A DNA stretch of 64,000 nt from an uncultured Paracoccaceae bacterium. GTDB lineage: Bacteria > Pseudomonadota > Alphaproteobacteria > Rhodobacterales > Rhodobacteraceae. The stretch lies in assembly GCA_947496535.1 (NCBI GenBank), contig CANMDE010000001.1, positions 434,001 through 498,000 of the forward strand, in the 5' to 3' direction. The position numbers were made by a program, and so were the translations under genes. The notes below the pieces were generated by a model. That model was given only the letters and a program-made list of their open reading frames with translations, did no database searches and was not told the DNA's origin. Below are positions 1 through 8,492 of the stretch, in pieces; position 1 is the stretch's first letter; each line of letters opens with the position of its first letter.

Positions 1-527
<527 letters not shown>

Positions 528-551
528 AGCAAAGACCGAGGTTCCAGCCCC

Positions 552-1475
552 TTGGCACGCGACAAAAACAGCGAAGACTATTTTGGCCCGATCCGCCGCC
601 TGCTGACCGGGGTTTTAGTGTTGTGCCTGCTTGGTCTTTTCCTTGTCTGGCGGATCGATAGCCCCCGCGTTGAAAGGATGCGCGCTGCCGTGATTGACAG
701 GGTAGTGCCATCCTTTGATTGGGCGATGGCCCCTGTCACCGGAATGGCCAACCTGATTAGTGATTTTCAAAGCTATCAGCAACTGGCGGCACAGAACGCC
801 GATCTGCGTCGCGAGTTGCAGCAGATGAAGGCCTGGAAAGAGGCCGCCCTTCAACTGGAGCAGGAAAACGCAAAGCTGCTTGATTTGAATAATGTCCGGC
901 TTGATCCGCAGCTGACTTATGTGACCGGTGTTGTCAGCACTGACAGTGGATCACCATTCCGTCAGTCCGTTCTTTTGAATGTCGGTGTCCGCGACGGGAT
1001 CATCGATGGATGGCCGACCATGGATGGAATTGGGCTTGTGGGCCGCATTTCCGGCGTTGGTCAGCGTACCAGCCGTGTGATGCTTCTGACCGATACATCC
1101 AGCAAGATCCCGGTCACGATTCAGCCTTCGGGGGAAAAGGCCATTCTGACAGGTGACAACACCCTGACCCCGCCGCTTGATTTTCTCGAAAACCCCGATT
1201 TGGTCCGTCCGGGCGACAGGGTCGTTTCGTCCGGGGATGGTGGGGTGTTTCCAGCCGATTTGCTTGTTGGACAAGTGGCACTGGGCACGGACGGACGGCT
1301 GCGCGTCCGCTTGGCCGCCGATTATCAGCGTTTGGAGTTTCTGCGCGTCATGCGCGCCCAGCCGCATGAAGATATCACCGATCCCGGTGGTCTTCTGACC
1401 CCGGATATCGAATACTATGGCCCGGCCGCGGCCACATCCGCGGATGTCAACACAGCCGAGGCAACGGATGGCTGA
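552..1475 (+). CDS. mreC: Rod shape-determining protein MreC
   Basis: 307 residues. One N-terminal transmembrane segment (about residues 17-36) is followed by a coiled-coil stretch (about 75-110, rich in Gln/Glu/Leu) and the periplasmic beta-rich MreC domain with its typical GIIDGWPTM..GLVGRI segment. MreC bridges MreB/MreD and PBP2 in the periplasm. The start is TTG, with a GAGG about ten bases upstream. No ATG precedes the membrane segment, so TTG is the sensible choice. The last eight bases overlap mreD. The C-terminal tail (about 30 residues) is acidic, low in complexity and probably disordered. Confidence 0.93.
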   Translation: MARDKNSEDYFGPIRRLLTGVLVLCLLGLFLVWRIDSPRVERMRAAVIDRVVPSFDWAMAPVTGMANLISDFQSYQQLAAQNADLRRELQQMKAWKEAALQLEQENAKLLDLNNVRLDPQLTYVTGVVSTDSGSPFRQSVLLNVGVRDGIIDGWPTMDGIGLVGRISGVGQRTSRVMLLTDTSSKIPVTIQPSGEKAILTGDNTLTPPLDFLENPDLVRPGDRVVSSGDGGVFPADLLVGQVALGTDGRLRVRLAADYQRLEFLRVMRAQPHEDITDPGGLLTPDIEYYGPAAATSADVNTAEATDG

Positions 1476-2007
1476 ACAAAGCACCACACAACTCTGGATC
1501 AATAGGACAGTTTTTCTGGCTTTGGCCTTTATCATTATCATTTTTCAGCTGCTGCCGCTGGATGCCCGCCCGATACGTTGGCCGGGACCGGATATTCTGC
1601 TGGTGGCGACATTGGCCTGGGTGGCGCGACGACCCGACTACCTGCCTGTTATTGTCGTTGCAGCGATATTTCTGACGACAGACCTGTTGTTTCAGCGTCC
1701 ACCCGGGCTTTGGGCTGCTCTTGTCGTGATCTTGACAGAGGCCATTCGCAAGCGGGCACATGATATTCGCAACATGCCCATAGCCATTGAATGGGGCATG
1801 ATCGCTACAGGGGTTGTGCTGATTACTTTGGCCAATCGTCTGGTGCTTGCTATTGTGATGATACCGCAAACACCGTTGGCGTTGACAATGATCCAAATGA
1901 TTTTCACCATTCTGGTCTACCCGTTGGTCGCATTGATTGCCCGCTTCGCATTTGGGATCAGCCGATCCGCACCGGGGGAAATTGGCCTCAAAGGCAGACG
2001 CATATGA
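1468..2007 (+). CDS. mreD: Rod shape-determining protein MreD
   Basis: 179-residue integral membrane protein with five or six hydrophobic helices, the size and topology of MreD. It belongs to the MreBCD-RodA-PBP2 elongation complex. The ATG at 1468 overlaps the mreC stop (ATGGCTGA), suggesting coupled translation. An in-frame ATG further upstream would lie deep in mreC and is unlikely. Its own stop overlaps the next gene by ATGA. The central RPDYLPVIVV and DLLFQRPPG segments resemble alphaproteobacterial MreD. Assignment rests on context and topology as much as on motifs, since MreD is poorly conserved. Confidence 0.9.
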   Translation: MAEQSTTQLWINRTVFLALAFIIIIFQLLPLDARPIRWPGPDILLVATLAWVARRPDYLPVIVVAAIFLTTDLLFQRPPGLWAALVVILTEAIRKRAHDIRNMPIAIEWGMIATGVVLITLANRLVLAIVMIPQTPLALTMIQMIFTILVYPLVALIARFAFGISRSAPGEIGLKGRRI

Positions 2008-3944
2008 AACGCCCCCCCAAGGATATCGCCGAAAGCGCCCGCATTATCAGCCGACGGGCATTGGTTGTCGGCGGCGTGCAACTGGGCGTGATTGGTGCCT
2101 TGGGGATGCGCCTACGGGCGATGCAGGTCGAACAGGCCGATCAATATCGCCTGCTGGCCGAAGAAAACCGGATCAACATCCGCTTGCTTCCACCCGCTCG
2201 TGGTCTGATCTTTGATCGCAATGGCGTACCCATCGCTGGTAATGAGCAAAACTACCGTGTCGTGATGATCCGCGAGGATGCCGGCGATATCGGGGAAGTA
2301 TTGGCGAACCTGACCAAGATCGTTGAGATCGACCCGGATGATCTGTCCCGCGCGATGGAGGAAATGGAGCGGCGCTCGCCCTTCGTACCTGTCACGATTG
2401 CCGACCGGCTGTCTTGGGAGGATATCGCCCAGATCAACATAAACACTCCCGCTCTGCCCGGCATACAGGCCGAGGTCGGCACGAGCCGCGTATACCCATG
2501 GGGCGCTGATATGGCCCATGTCGTGGGCTATGTCGGCCCGGTCAGCGACTATGATCTTAGCCGGATCGATGATCAGGACCCGCTGTTGCAAATCCCGAAA
2601 TTCCAGATCGGCAAGACGGGCGCGGAAAACAAACTCGAACACACTTTGCGCGGCAGCGCAGGCACCCGGCGCATTGAGGTAAACGCCGTTGGCCGTGTCA
2701 TGCGAGAGCTTGACCGGCAAGATGGCATCGCGGGCAAAGACGTACAGCTGACGATTGATAGCCGTCTGCAAAGTTATGTGCAGGCGCGGTTGGAAGGGGA
2801 ATCCGCAGCTGCAGTTGTGATTGATCTTGAAGATGGTGATCTAAGGGCGGTCGGGTCTGCACCGTCATTTGATCCCAACCAGTTTGTACGCGGTATCTCG
2901 GTCGATGACTGGGTTGCACTGAACGAAAACAAATTCCGCCCGCTTGCGGCCAAGGCCATTCAGGGAACCTATCCACCGGGTTCCACCTTCAAAATGGTCA
3001 CAGCACTTGCAGCATTAGAGGCGGGCGTTATTGGCGTTGAAGAAACTGTCTACTGCCCCGGCTACACAGATGTGTACGGTATCCGCTTCCACTGTTGGAA
3101 AGGCGGCGGGCATGGAAACATCAACCTGCATGAAAGCCTGAAACAAAGTTGCGATTGCTATTATTACGAAGCCGCCCAACGCGTCGGGATCGACAAAATG
3201 GCCGAAATGGCACGCAAGCTGGGGCTTGGCATCAAGCATGACTTGCCGATGTCTGCGGTGGCAGCGGGGCTTGCGCCAGACAAGGCGTGGAAATCCTCTG
3301 TCCGTAACGAGGTATGGCGCATCGGCGATACGGTGAACGCCTCTATCGGTCAGGGTTATGTCCTGACATCGCCACTGCAACTGGCTGTCATGGCATCAAG
3401 GATTGCCACGGGTAGGACCGTGACGCCCCGCCTTGTTCGCACCATTGACGGTATCGAACAGCCCAGCGGTTTGGGCGAAAGTCTCGGGCTGAACGAGAAT
3501 ATGCTGCGCAGGGTTCGCAGTTCAATGAATGATGTGATGAACCATCGTCGCGGTACGGCATACAACTCGCGCATCGTGGCTGAAGAATTCCGCATGGCCG
3601 GCAAGACAGGCACAAGCCAAGTTCGCCGGATTACACCTGATGAACGCGCGCGTGGTGTCACAAAAAACGAAGATTTGCCCTGGGAAAGACGGGATCACGC
3701 GCTTTTCGTTTGCTTCGCACCCTTTGACAAACCGCGCTACGCCGTTTCCGTCGTCGTTGAACATGGCGGCGGTGGGTCCAAGGCCGCCGCCCCGATTGCG
3801 CGCGATATCATACTACAGGCGCTTTACGAGGATGCGCCGCCGCTGGATGCCTACCCATCCAACGTCCATGCTGAAATCGAAGCCCTGCAGAGACGCATCA
3901 AGGATCGCATTCCACCCGGTTCCAAAGGTTTGACCCGGGCATGA
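2004..3944 (+). CDS. mrdA: Penicillin-binding protein 2 (transpeptidase of the elongasome)
   Basis: 646 residues, normal for PBP2. There is one N-terminal transmembrane helix (about residues 22-40), a PBP dimer domain (ARGLIFDRNG onward) and the transpeptidase domain. The acylated serine is in S327-T-F-K, the second motif is S382-C-D and the third is K534-TGT. It crosslinks peptidoglycan in the periplasm, working with the glycosyltransferase RodA encoded next. The start ATG at 2004 sits in an ATGA overlap with mreD. A longer frame opens upstream inside mreD but lacks the character of a PBP N terminus, so the coupled start is preferred. Confidence 0.95.
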   Translation: MKRPPKDIAESARIISRRALVVGGVQLGVIGALGMRLRAMQVEQADQYRLLAEENRINIRLLPPARGLIFDRNGVPIAGNEQNYRVVMIREDAGDIGEVLANLTKIVEIDPDDLSRAMEEMERRSPFVPVTIADRLSWEDIAQININTPALPGIQAEVGTSRVYPWGADMAHVVGYVGPVSDYDLSRIDDQDPLLQIPKFQIGKTGAENKLEHTLRGSAGTRRIEVNAVGRVMRELDRQDGIAGKDVQLTIDSRLQSYVQARLEGESAAAVVIDLEDGDLRAVGSAPSFDPNQFVRGISVDDWVALNENKFRPLAAKAIQGTYPPGSTFKMVTALAALEAGVIGVEETVYCPGYTDVYGIRFHCWKGGGHGNINLHESLKQSCDCYYYEAAQRVGIDKMAEMARKLGLGIKHDLPMSAVAAGLAPDKAWKSSVRNEVWRIGDTVNASIGQGYVLTSPLQLAVMASRIATGRTVTPRLVRTIDGIEQPSGLGESLGLNENMLRRVRSSMNDVMNHRRGTAYNSRIVAEEFRMAGKTGTSQVRRITPDERARGVTKNEDLPWERRDHALFVCFAPFDKPRYAVSVVVEHGGGGSKAAAPIARDIILQALYEDAPPLDAYPSNVHAEIEALQRRIKDRIPPGSKGLTRA

Positions 3945-5080
3945 GCTATCTTGAGTACAACACCAAGTACATCCCGTCCGGGTTCCGTAAACTGCTCTAC
4001 TTGCACTGGCCGATCATTCTGTTGCTGACGGCTGTGGCCTGCGCTGGGTTTTTGATGCTCTACTCTGTCTCCGGCGGTCGACCGGAGATATGGATGGAGC
4101 CGCAAATGAAGCGCTTTGCGCTTGGTGTGGTGCTCATGATCGGTGTCGCGATGGTGCCGATCTGGTTCTGGCGCAACATGGCCTTTGTCGCCTTCGGCGG
4201 ATCGCTCCTCCTGCTGCTTGGGGTCGAGTTTTTCGGAGAAGTTCGACAGGGCGCACAGCGCTGGATCGATATCGGCTTTATGCGTCTGCAACCGTCCGAA
4301 CTGACAAAAATCACCTTGGTGATGTTCCTTGCGGCCTATTATGACTGGCTGCCAAACAACAAAACCTCCCACCCTTTGTGGGTCGCTTTACCAGTTATTT
4401 TCATCCTCACCCCCGTTTTTCTGGTTCTGAACCAACCAGATCTGGGGACAGCGCTTCTCCTGCTGATGGGAGGGGCCACGATGATGTTTCTGGCGGGCGT
4501 TCACTGGCTGTACTGGGCGACAGTTATTGGCGGCGGTGTCGGCGCAATCGTTGCTGTTTTCCAAAGCCGGGGAACCCCGTGGCAATTGCTGAAAGACTAT
4601 CAGTACCGCCGGATCGATACATTTATTGATCCGGCCAATGATCCTTTAGGTGCGGGCTATCACATCACCCAAGCCAAAATCGCACTCGGGTCCGGCGGCT
4701 GGACAGGGCGCGGTTTCATGCAGGGCACGCAAAGCCGGCTCAACTTTCTGCCCGAGAAACACACCGACTTCATCTTCACTACGCTTGCGGAAGAGTTCGG
4801 CTTTATCGGCGCATTCACCCTGCTTGTGCTCTACCTGCTGATCATCCTTTTCTGCGTCGTCTCGGCAATCGGCAACAAGGACCGCTTTGCATCGCTACTG
4901 ACGCTTGGAATCGCCATGACGTTTTTCCTGTTCTTCGCGGTCAACATGGCCATGGTCACAGGCCTCGCACCCGTGGTCGGAGTACCGCTGCCGCTGGTGA
5001 GCTACGGGGGGTCGGCCATGCTTGTCCTGCTCGTCGCGTTCGGGCTGGTGCAAAGCGCCCATGTCCACAGGCCGCGTTGA
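3941..5080 (+). CDS. rodA: RodA, SEDS-family peptidoglycan glycosyltransferase
   Basis: 379 residues, polytopic (about ten helices), with the SEDS signatures QPDLGTALLLLMGG in the middle and LPLVSYGGSAM near the C terminus. RodA polymerises lipid II glycan strands along the side wall in a complex with PBP2. It overlaps mrdA by ATGA at its start. Its TGA at 5078-5080 overlaps the ATG of the following reductase gene, so six consecutive genes in this stretch are tightly packed. No sign of truncation. Confidence 0.95.
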   Translation: MSYLEYNTKYIPSGFRKLLYLHWPIILLLTAVACAGFLMLYSVSGGRPEIWMEPQMKRFALGVVLMIGVAMVPIWFWRNMAFVAFGGSLLLLLGVEFFGEVRQGAQRWIDIGFMRLQPSELTKITLVMFLAAYYDWLPNNKTSHPLWVALPVIFILTPVFLVLNQPDLGTALLLLMGGATMMFLAGVHWLYWATVIGGGVGAIVAVFQSRGTPWQLLKDYQYRRIDTFIDPANDPLGAGYHITQAKIALGSGGWTGRGFMQGTQSRLNFLPEKHTDFIFTTLAEEFGFIGAFTLLVLYLLIILFCVVSAIGNKDRFASLLTLGIAMTFFLFFAVNMAMVTGLAPVVGVPLPLVSYGGSAMLVLLVAFGLVQSAHVHRPR

Positions 5081-6015
5081 TGCCGAACATCCTGTTTTTG
5101 GCTGAAGACCCTCTTTGGGACGAATATCGCGATCCGCTGAACAAGGCCTTTCAAGCTGCCGGGTTTGACGGTGATCTGCGCACCGATCATTCGCCCCTAG
5201 CGGTGGATTACATCGTTTATGGCCCGAAAAGGGGTCAGGGCGATGACTTCAGACCCTACATCAATGTCAAAGCGGTGATGAGCCTTTGGGCAGGTGTCGA
5301 AACCATCGTGGACAACCCAACCTTGACCAAACCACTGATCCGTATGGTCGATGACGGCCTGACGAACGGCATGGTCGAATGGGTCACTGGCCATACATTG
5401 CGGCACCATTTGGGTATGGATACGCATATCCATCAGCAAGACGGCGAATGGCGAAACACGACCTATCCCCCGCTCGCTTCGCAACGCCCTGTCACAATTC
5501 TGGGTATCGGCGCGCTCGGGGCTGCCTGTGGCCAGGCTCTGCACGCCTTAGGGTTCCCGGTAACTGGATGGAGCCGAGGCGCAAAGCATATCCCCAACAT
5601 CCGCTGCATGCACGGCGATGACGGACTGCAAGCCGCTCTGAAAGATGCACAGATCGTGATCCTTCTGCTGCCACAAACACCAGAGACCGAGAACATCCTC
5701 ACCGCAAAAACACTGTCATTGCTTGCCAACGGCGCGTTCGTCATCAACCCCGGTCGCGGGCCCCTGATCGATGACGAAGCGCTTCTTTTGGCGTTGAAAA
5801 CCGGTCAGGTCGCGCACGCAACACTGGATGTCTTTCGAACCGAGCCACTGCCACAGGATCACCCATTCTGGTCCCACCCGCAGATCACCGTGACACCGCA
5901 TATCGCATCAACAACCCGGCCCGATACAGCGGCCGGAGTCATTACGGCGAACATCAAGCGCGGTGAAAGCGGGCTACCGTTCGCCAATGTAGTGGACCGT
6001 GGTGCGGGTTATTAG
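5080..6015 (+). CDS. ghrA: 2-hydroxyacid dehydrogenase, glyoxylate/hydroxypyruvate reductase A type
   Basis: 311 residues of the D-2-hydroxyacid dehydrogenase superfamily. The Rossmann glycine motif is GIGALGAAC. It is followed by the NAD(P)-domain segment LPQTPETENIL, the substrate-side INPGRGPLIDD and the catalytic His region TPHIAS. The short N-terminal domain, with NVKAVMSLWAGVE, is the GhrA subtype that reduces glyoxylate and hydroxypyruvate with NADPH. The ATG at 5080 overlaps the rodA stop. A TTG one codon earlier is possible but less likely. The link with the cell-shape operon is probably transcriptional only. Substrate specificity cannot be read from the sequence. Confidence 0.88.
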   Translation: MPNILFLAEDPLWDEYRDPLNKAFQAAGFDGDLRTDHSPLAVDYIVYGPKRGQGDDFRPYINVKAVMSLWAGVETIVDNPTLTKPLIRMVDDGLTNGMVEWVTGHTLRHHLGMDTHIHQQDGEWRNTTYPPLASQRPVTILGIGALGAACGQALHALGFPVTGWSRGAKHIPNIRCMHGDDGLQAALKDAQIVILLLPQTPETENILTAKTLSLLANGAFVINPGRGPLIDDEALLLALKTGQVAHATLDVFRTEPLPQDHPFWSHPQITVTPHIASTTRPDTAAGVITANIKRGESGLPFANVVDRGAGY

Positions 6016-6045
6016 TTCTATGATTTGATGCAATGGCGGTTTGCA

Positions 6046-6177
6046 TTAAGCTTTTTGGCAACCACCGGTGGCAAAAAAGACGCGTATGCCGCGCCACATC
6101 TTGTTTTCGCAAACGTCAATGCGGTGGTCCCGATCCCGCGCCGCCAGCAGCGAGAGGGCAATGGAAAAACTACGCAT
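6046..6177 (-). CDS. Possible 43-residue small protein with a strong ribosome-binding site
   Basis: A short minus-strand frame encodes a 43-residue peptide starting MRSFSIALSLLAA and ending GGCQKA. It is preceded by AAGGAGGAGACCC, an almost ideal Shine-Dalgarno seven bases from the ATG, which is the main reason to list it. The N terminus resembles the start of a signal peptide, but the rest is charged and matches nothing I recognise. A +1 shift after codon 13 would open a longer frame, so it may be a decayed exported protein. It lies between the convergent ghrA and the divergent SDR gene. Confidence 0.35.
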   Translation of the reverse strand: MRSFSIALSLLAARDRDHRIDVCENKMWRGIRVFFATGGCQKA

Positions 6178-6240
6178 GGGTCTCCTCCTTGTCCCTGTAT
6201 GAGGTGGCGCTAGGTGCCTTGATGTCAAAGGGAGAGTTGT

Positions 6241-6903
6241 ATGCGCGCATTGGTCATTGGGGCGAGTGGTGGGATTGGGTCGGCCATTGCCCGGAATTTG
6301 CGCAATCGGGGCTGGGATGTCGTCACGCTGTCGCGGTCGGAAGACGGGTTTGACGTCACAAAGCCGGATGTTGTCGAACAGCATTTGGCACAAATGGAGG
6401 GGCCGTTTGATCTGGTCTTTTTGGCGGTTGGTATTCTTGCCCCTTTGGCGGGATTACCGGAGAAATCGCTTGGGACGATCAAGGCTGCCGACATGGCGCG
6501 GGTTTTCTGGGTCAATACGTTCGGTCCCGCGTTGATTTTGCGCGATCTTGGTCGACTGCTGCCAAAGAACAAGCGATCCGTCATTGCCACGCTGTCGGCC
6601 CGTGTGGGATCTATTGGCGATAATCAGATCGGCGGGTGGTATTCATATCGCGCGTCCAAGGCGGCGTTGAACCAGATTGTTCATGGTGCGGCAATTGAAT
6701 TGGGGCGTAGCCACAAACAATCGATCTGCGTTGCCTTGCATCCGGGAACAGTCGAGACGCCATTTACCACAAACTATGCGGGTCGTCATAAAACTGTTCC
6801 GGCTGTTGAGGCGGCAGAAAACCTTTTGCGCGTGACTGATGGTCTGACAACGGCCCAATCGGGTGGGTTCTTTGATTATGCCGGTCAGGAGATCCCTTGG
6901 TGA
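6241..6903 (+). CDS. Short-chain dehydrogenase/reductase (C-factor-like)
   Basis: 220 residues. The cofactor loop GASGGIG is at residues 7-13, the catalytic Ser lies in ATLSARVGS and the Tyr/Lys pair in YSYRASK, so the full SDR triad is present. The family is NAD(P)H-dependent oxidoreductases. The closest type I recognise is the CsgA/C-factor-like group often encoded next to photolyase genes in this family of bacteria. The stop overlaps the start of the photolyase gene (GTGA), which implies co-expression and perhaps a light- or UV-related role. That role is inference. The substrate is unknown. Confidence 0.85.
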   Translation: MRALVIGASGGIGSAIARNLRNRGWDVVTLSRSEDGFDVTKPDVVEQHLAQMEGPFDLVFLAVGILAPLAGLPEKSLGTIKAADMARVFWVNTFGPALILRDLGRLLPKNKRSVIATLSARVGSIGDNQIGGWYSYRASKAALNQIVHGAAIELGRSHKQSICVALHPGTVETPFTTNYAGRHKTVPAVEAAENLLRVTDGLTTAQSGGFFDYAGQEIPW

Positions 6904-8423
6904 GGCTGGTTCTTGTTCTTGGTGATCAGCTTTCGGGCGGTCTTTCTGCTCTTCGCAAGACTGACAAACAGCGTGATGTCGTCGTGATGGCAGAGGTGAT
7001 GGGCGAGGCGACTTATGTCGCCCACCATCCCAAAAAGATCGCCTTTACCTTTGCTGCAATGCGTAAATTTGCCAAAGGCCTGCAAGATGATGGTTGGCAG
7101 GTGGCTTACACACGTCTGGATGACCCTGACAATACTGGCTCCATTGCCGGAGAATTGATCCGCCGCTGCAGCGAATACGGGGCCAAGGGGGTTGTCTATA
7201 CCGAACCTGGTGAGTGGCGGTTGATCAATGCGCTTTCCGAATTGCCATTGAAAACCCATCAGCTGCCGGATGACCGCTTTGTCGCTTCACATCAGGATTT
7301 TGAAGACTGGGCCGAGGGGCGCAAGCAACTGCGCATGGAATATTTTTATCGCGAGATGCGGCGCAAGACCAATTTGTTGATGGATGGGGATCAGCCGGAA
7401 GGTGGAAAGTGGAACTACGATCACGACAACCGCAAACCTGCCCCCGATCAGGTGGACTATGACGGTCCGTTGCCATTTGCGCCCGATGATGTGGTTGAAG
7501 AGGTGCTTGATCTTGTTGAAGAGCGTTTTGGCGATAACTTTGGGACGCTCCGCCCGTTTTGGTTTGCGACTGATGGCGAGCAAGCTCGTCAGCATCTGAA
7601 TCATTGGATCAGGGATGGTTTGCCGAAGTTTGGCGATTTTCAGGACGCGATGCTGAATGACAACCGCTTTCTTTATCATTCGATTATCGGGCTTTACCTC
7701 AATGCCGGGTTGCTGAATCCGCTAGAGGTTTGTCAGCAAGTTGAAGAGGCTTATCGCGACGGCCTTGCGCCGCTGAACGCTGTTGAAGGGTTCATTCGTC
7801 AGATTATCGGTTGGCGTGAGTATGTGCGCGGCATCTATTTTCGCGAAGGGCCGGATTATGTGGACCGCAATGCGCTGGGTCACGACCGAAAGCTACCCGC
7901 GATGTATTGGGGTGGTCAGACAAAGATGAATTGCATCGCCAAATCTGTCGCCCAGACCCAGGAAGAGGCTTACGCCCACCATATTCAACGGCTCATGGTC
8001 ACTGGGAATTTTGCCCTTCTGGCCGGGATCGACCCGGCGGAGGTGCATGAGTGGTATCTGGCGGTTTATGCGGATGCGTATGAATGGGTTGAGGCGCCGA
8101 ATGTCATCGGGATGAGTCTTTTTGCCGATGACGGGATTATTGCGTCAAAGCCATATATTTCGTCCGGCAACTACATCCATAAGATGTCCGATTATTGCGG
8201 TTCATGTGCATATCGGGTGCAGGACAAGACCGGGGCCGATGCTTGTCCGTTCAACTTGCTTTATTGGCACTTTCTTGACCGGCATCGCGGCCGGTTTGAG
8301 GGCAACCCGCGCATGGGCAATATGTATCGGGTGTGGGACCGGATGGATGAAGCGCGGCGAGATACCGTTCTGTCCGAGGCGAGTTTATTTCTTGATAAAC
8401 TGGAGGCAGGTCAAATCGTTTGA
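6900..8423 (+). CDS. FeS-type cryptochrome/photolyase (CryB/PhrB, (6-4) photolyase clade)
   Basis: 507 residues. The N-terminal Rossmann domain starts VRLVLVLGDQL, and the C-terminal helical FAD domain contains GWREYVRGIYF and ALLAGIDPAEV. Near the end the cysteines of CGSC and ADACPFN, plus one in KMNCIAKS, form the set known to bind a [4Fe-4S] cluster in the FeS-BCP group (Agrobacterium PhrB, Rhodobacter CryB). Members repair (6-4) UV photoproducts or act as light sensors. The GTG at 6900 overlaps the SDR stop. A TTG one codon earlier is possible. The protein is intact and of usual family length. Confidence 0.92.
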   Translation: MRLVLVLGDQLSGGLSALRKTDKQRDVVVMAEVMGEATYVAHHPKKIAFTFAAMRKFAKGLQDDGWQVAYTRLDDPDNTGSIAGELIRRCSEYGAKGVVYTEPGEWRLINALSELPLKTHQLPDDRFVASHQDFEDWAEGRKQLRMEYFYREMRRKTNLLMDGDQPEGGKWNYDHDNRKPAPDQVDYDGPLPFAPDDVVEEVLDLVEERFGDNFGTLRPFWFATDGEQARQHLNHWIRDGLPKFGDFQDAMLNDNRFLYHSIIGLYLNAGLLNPLEVCQQVEEAYRDGLAPLNAVEGFIRQIIGWREYVRGIYFREGPDYVDRNALGHDRKLPAMYWGGQTKMNCIAKSVAQTQEEAYAHHIQRLMVTGNFALLAGIDPAEVHEWYLAVYADAYEWVEAPNVIGMSLFADDGIIASKPYISSGNYIHKMSDYCGSCAYRVQDKTGADACPFNLLYWHFLDRHRGRFEGNPRMGNMYRVWDRMDEARRDTVLSEASLFLDKLEAGQIV

Positions 8424-8441
8424 TGGCTTCAACCAGGATTT

Positions 8442-8469
8442 GAAGGCCTCAGCAATAAAGAGAGGCCTT
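8442..8469. terminator. Inverted repeat between convergent photolyase and MORN genes
   Basis: AAGGCCTC and GAGGCCTT are separated by 12 bases, giving an eight-base perfect stem just past the photolyase stop and before the MORN gene stop. Neither strand has a good T-run after it, so it is at best a weak or Rho-assisted terminator shared by the two convergent genes. Confidence 0.4.
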
Positions 8470-8492
8470 CGTTACCTGAATAAGGTGCGAAG

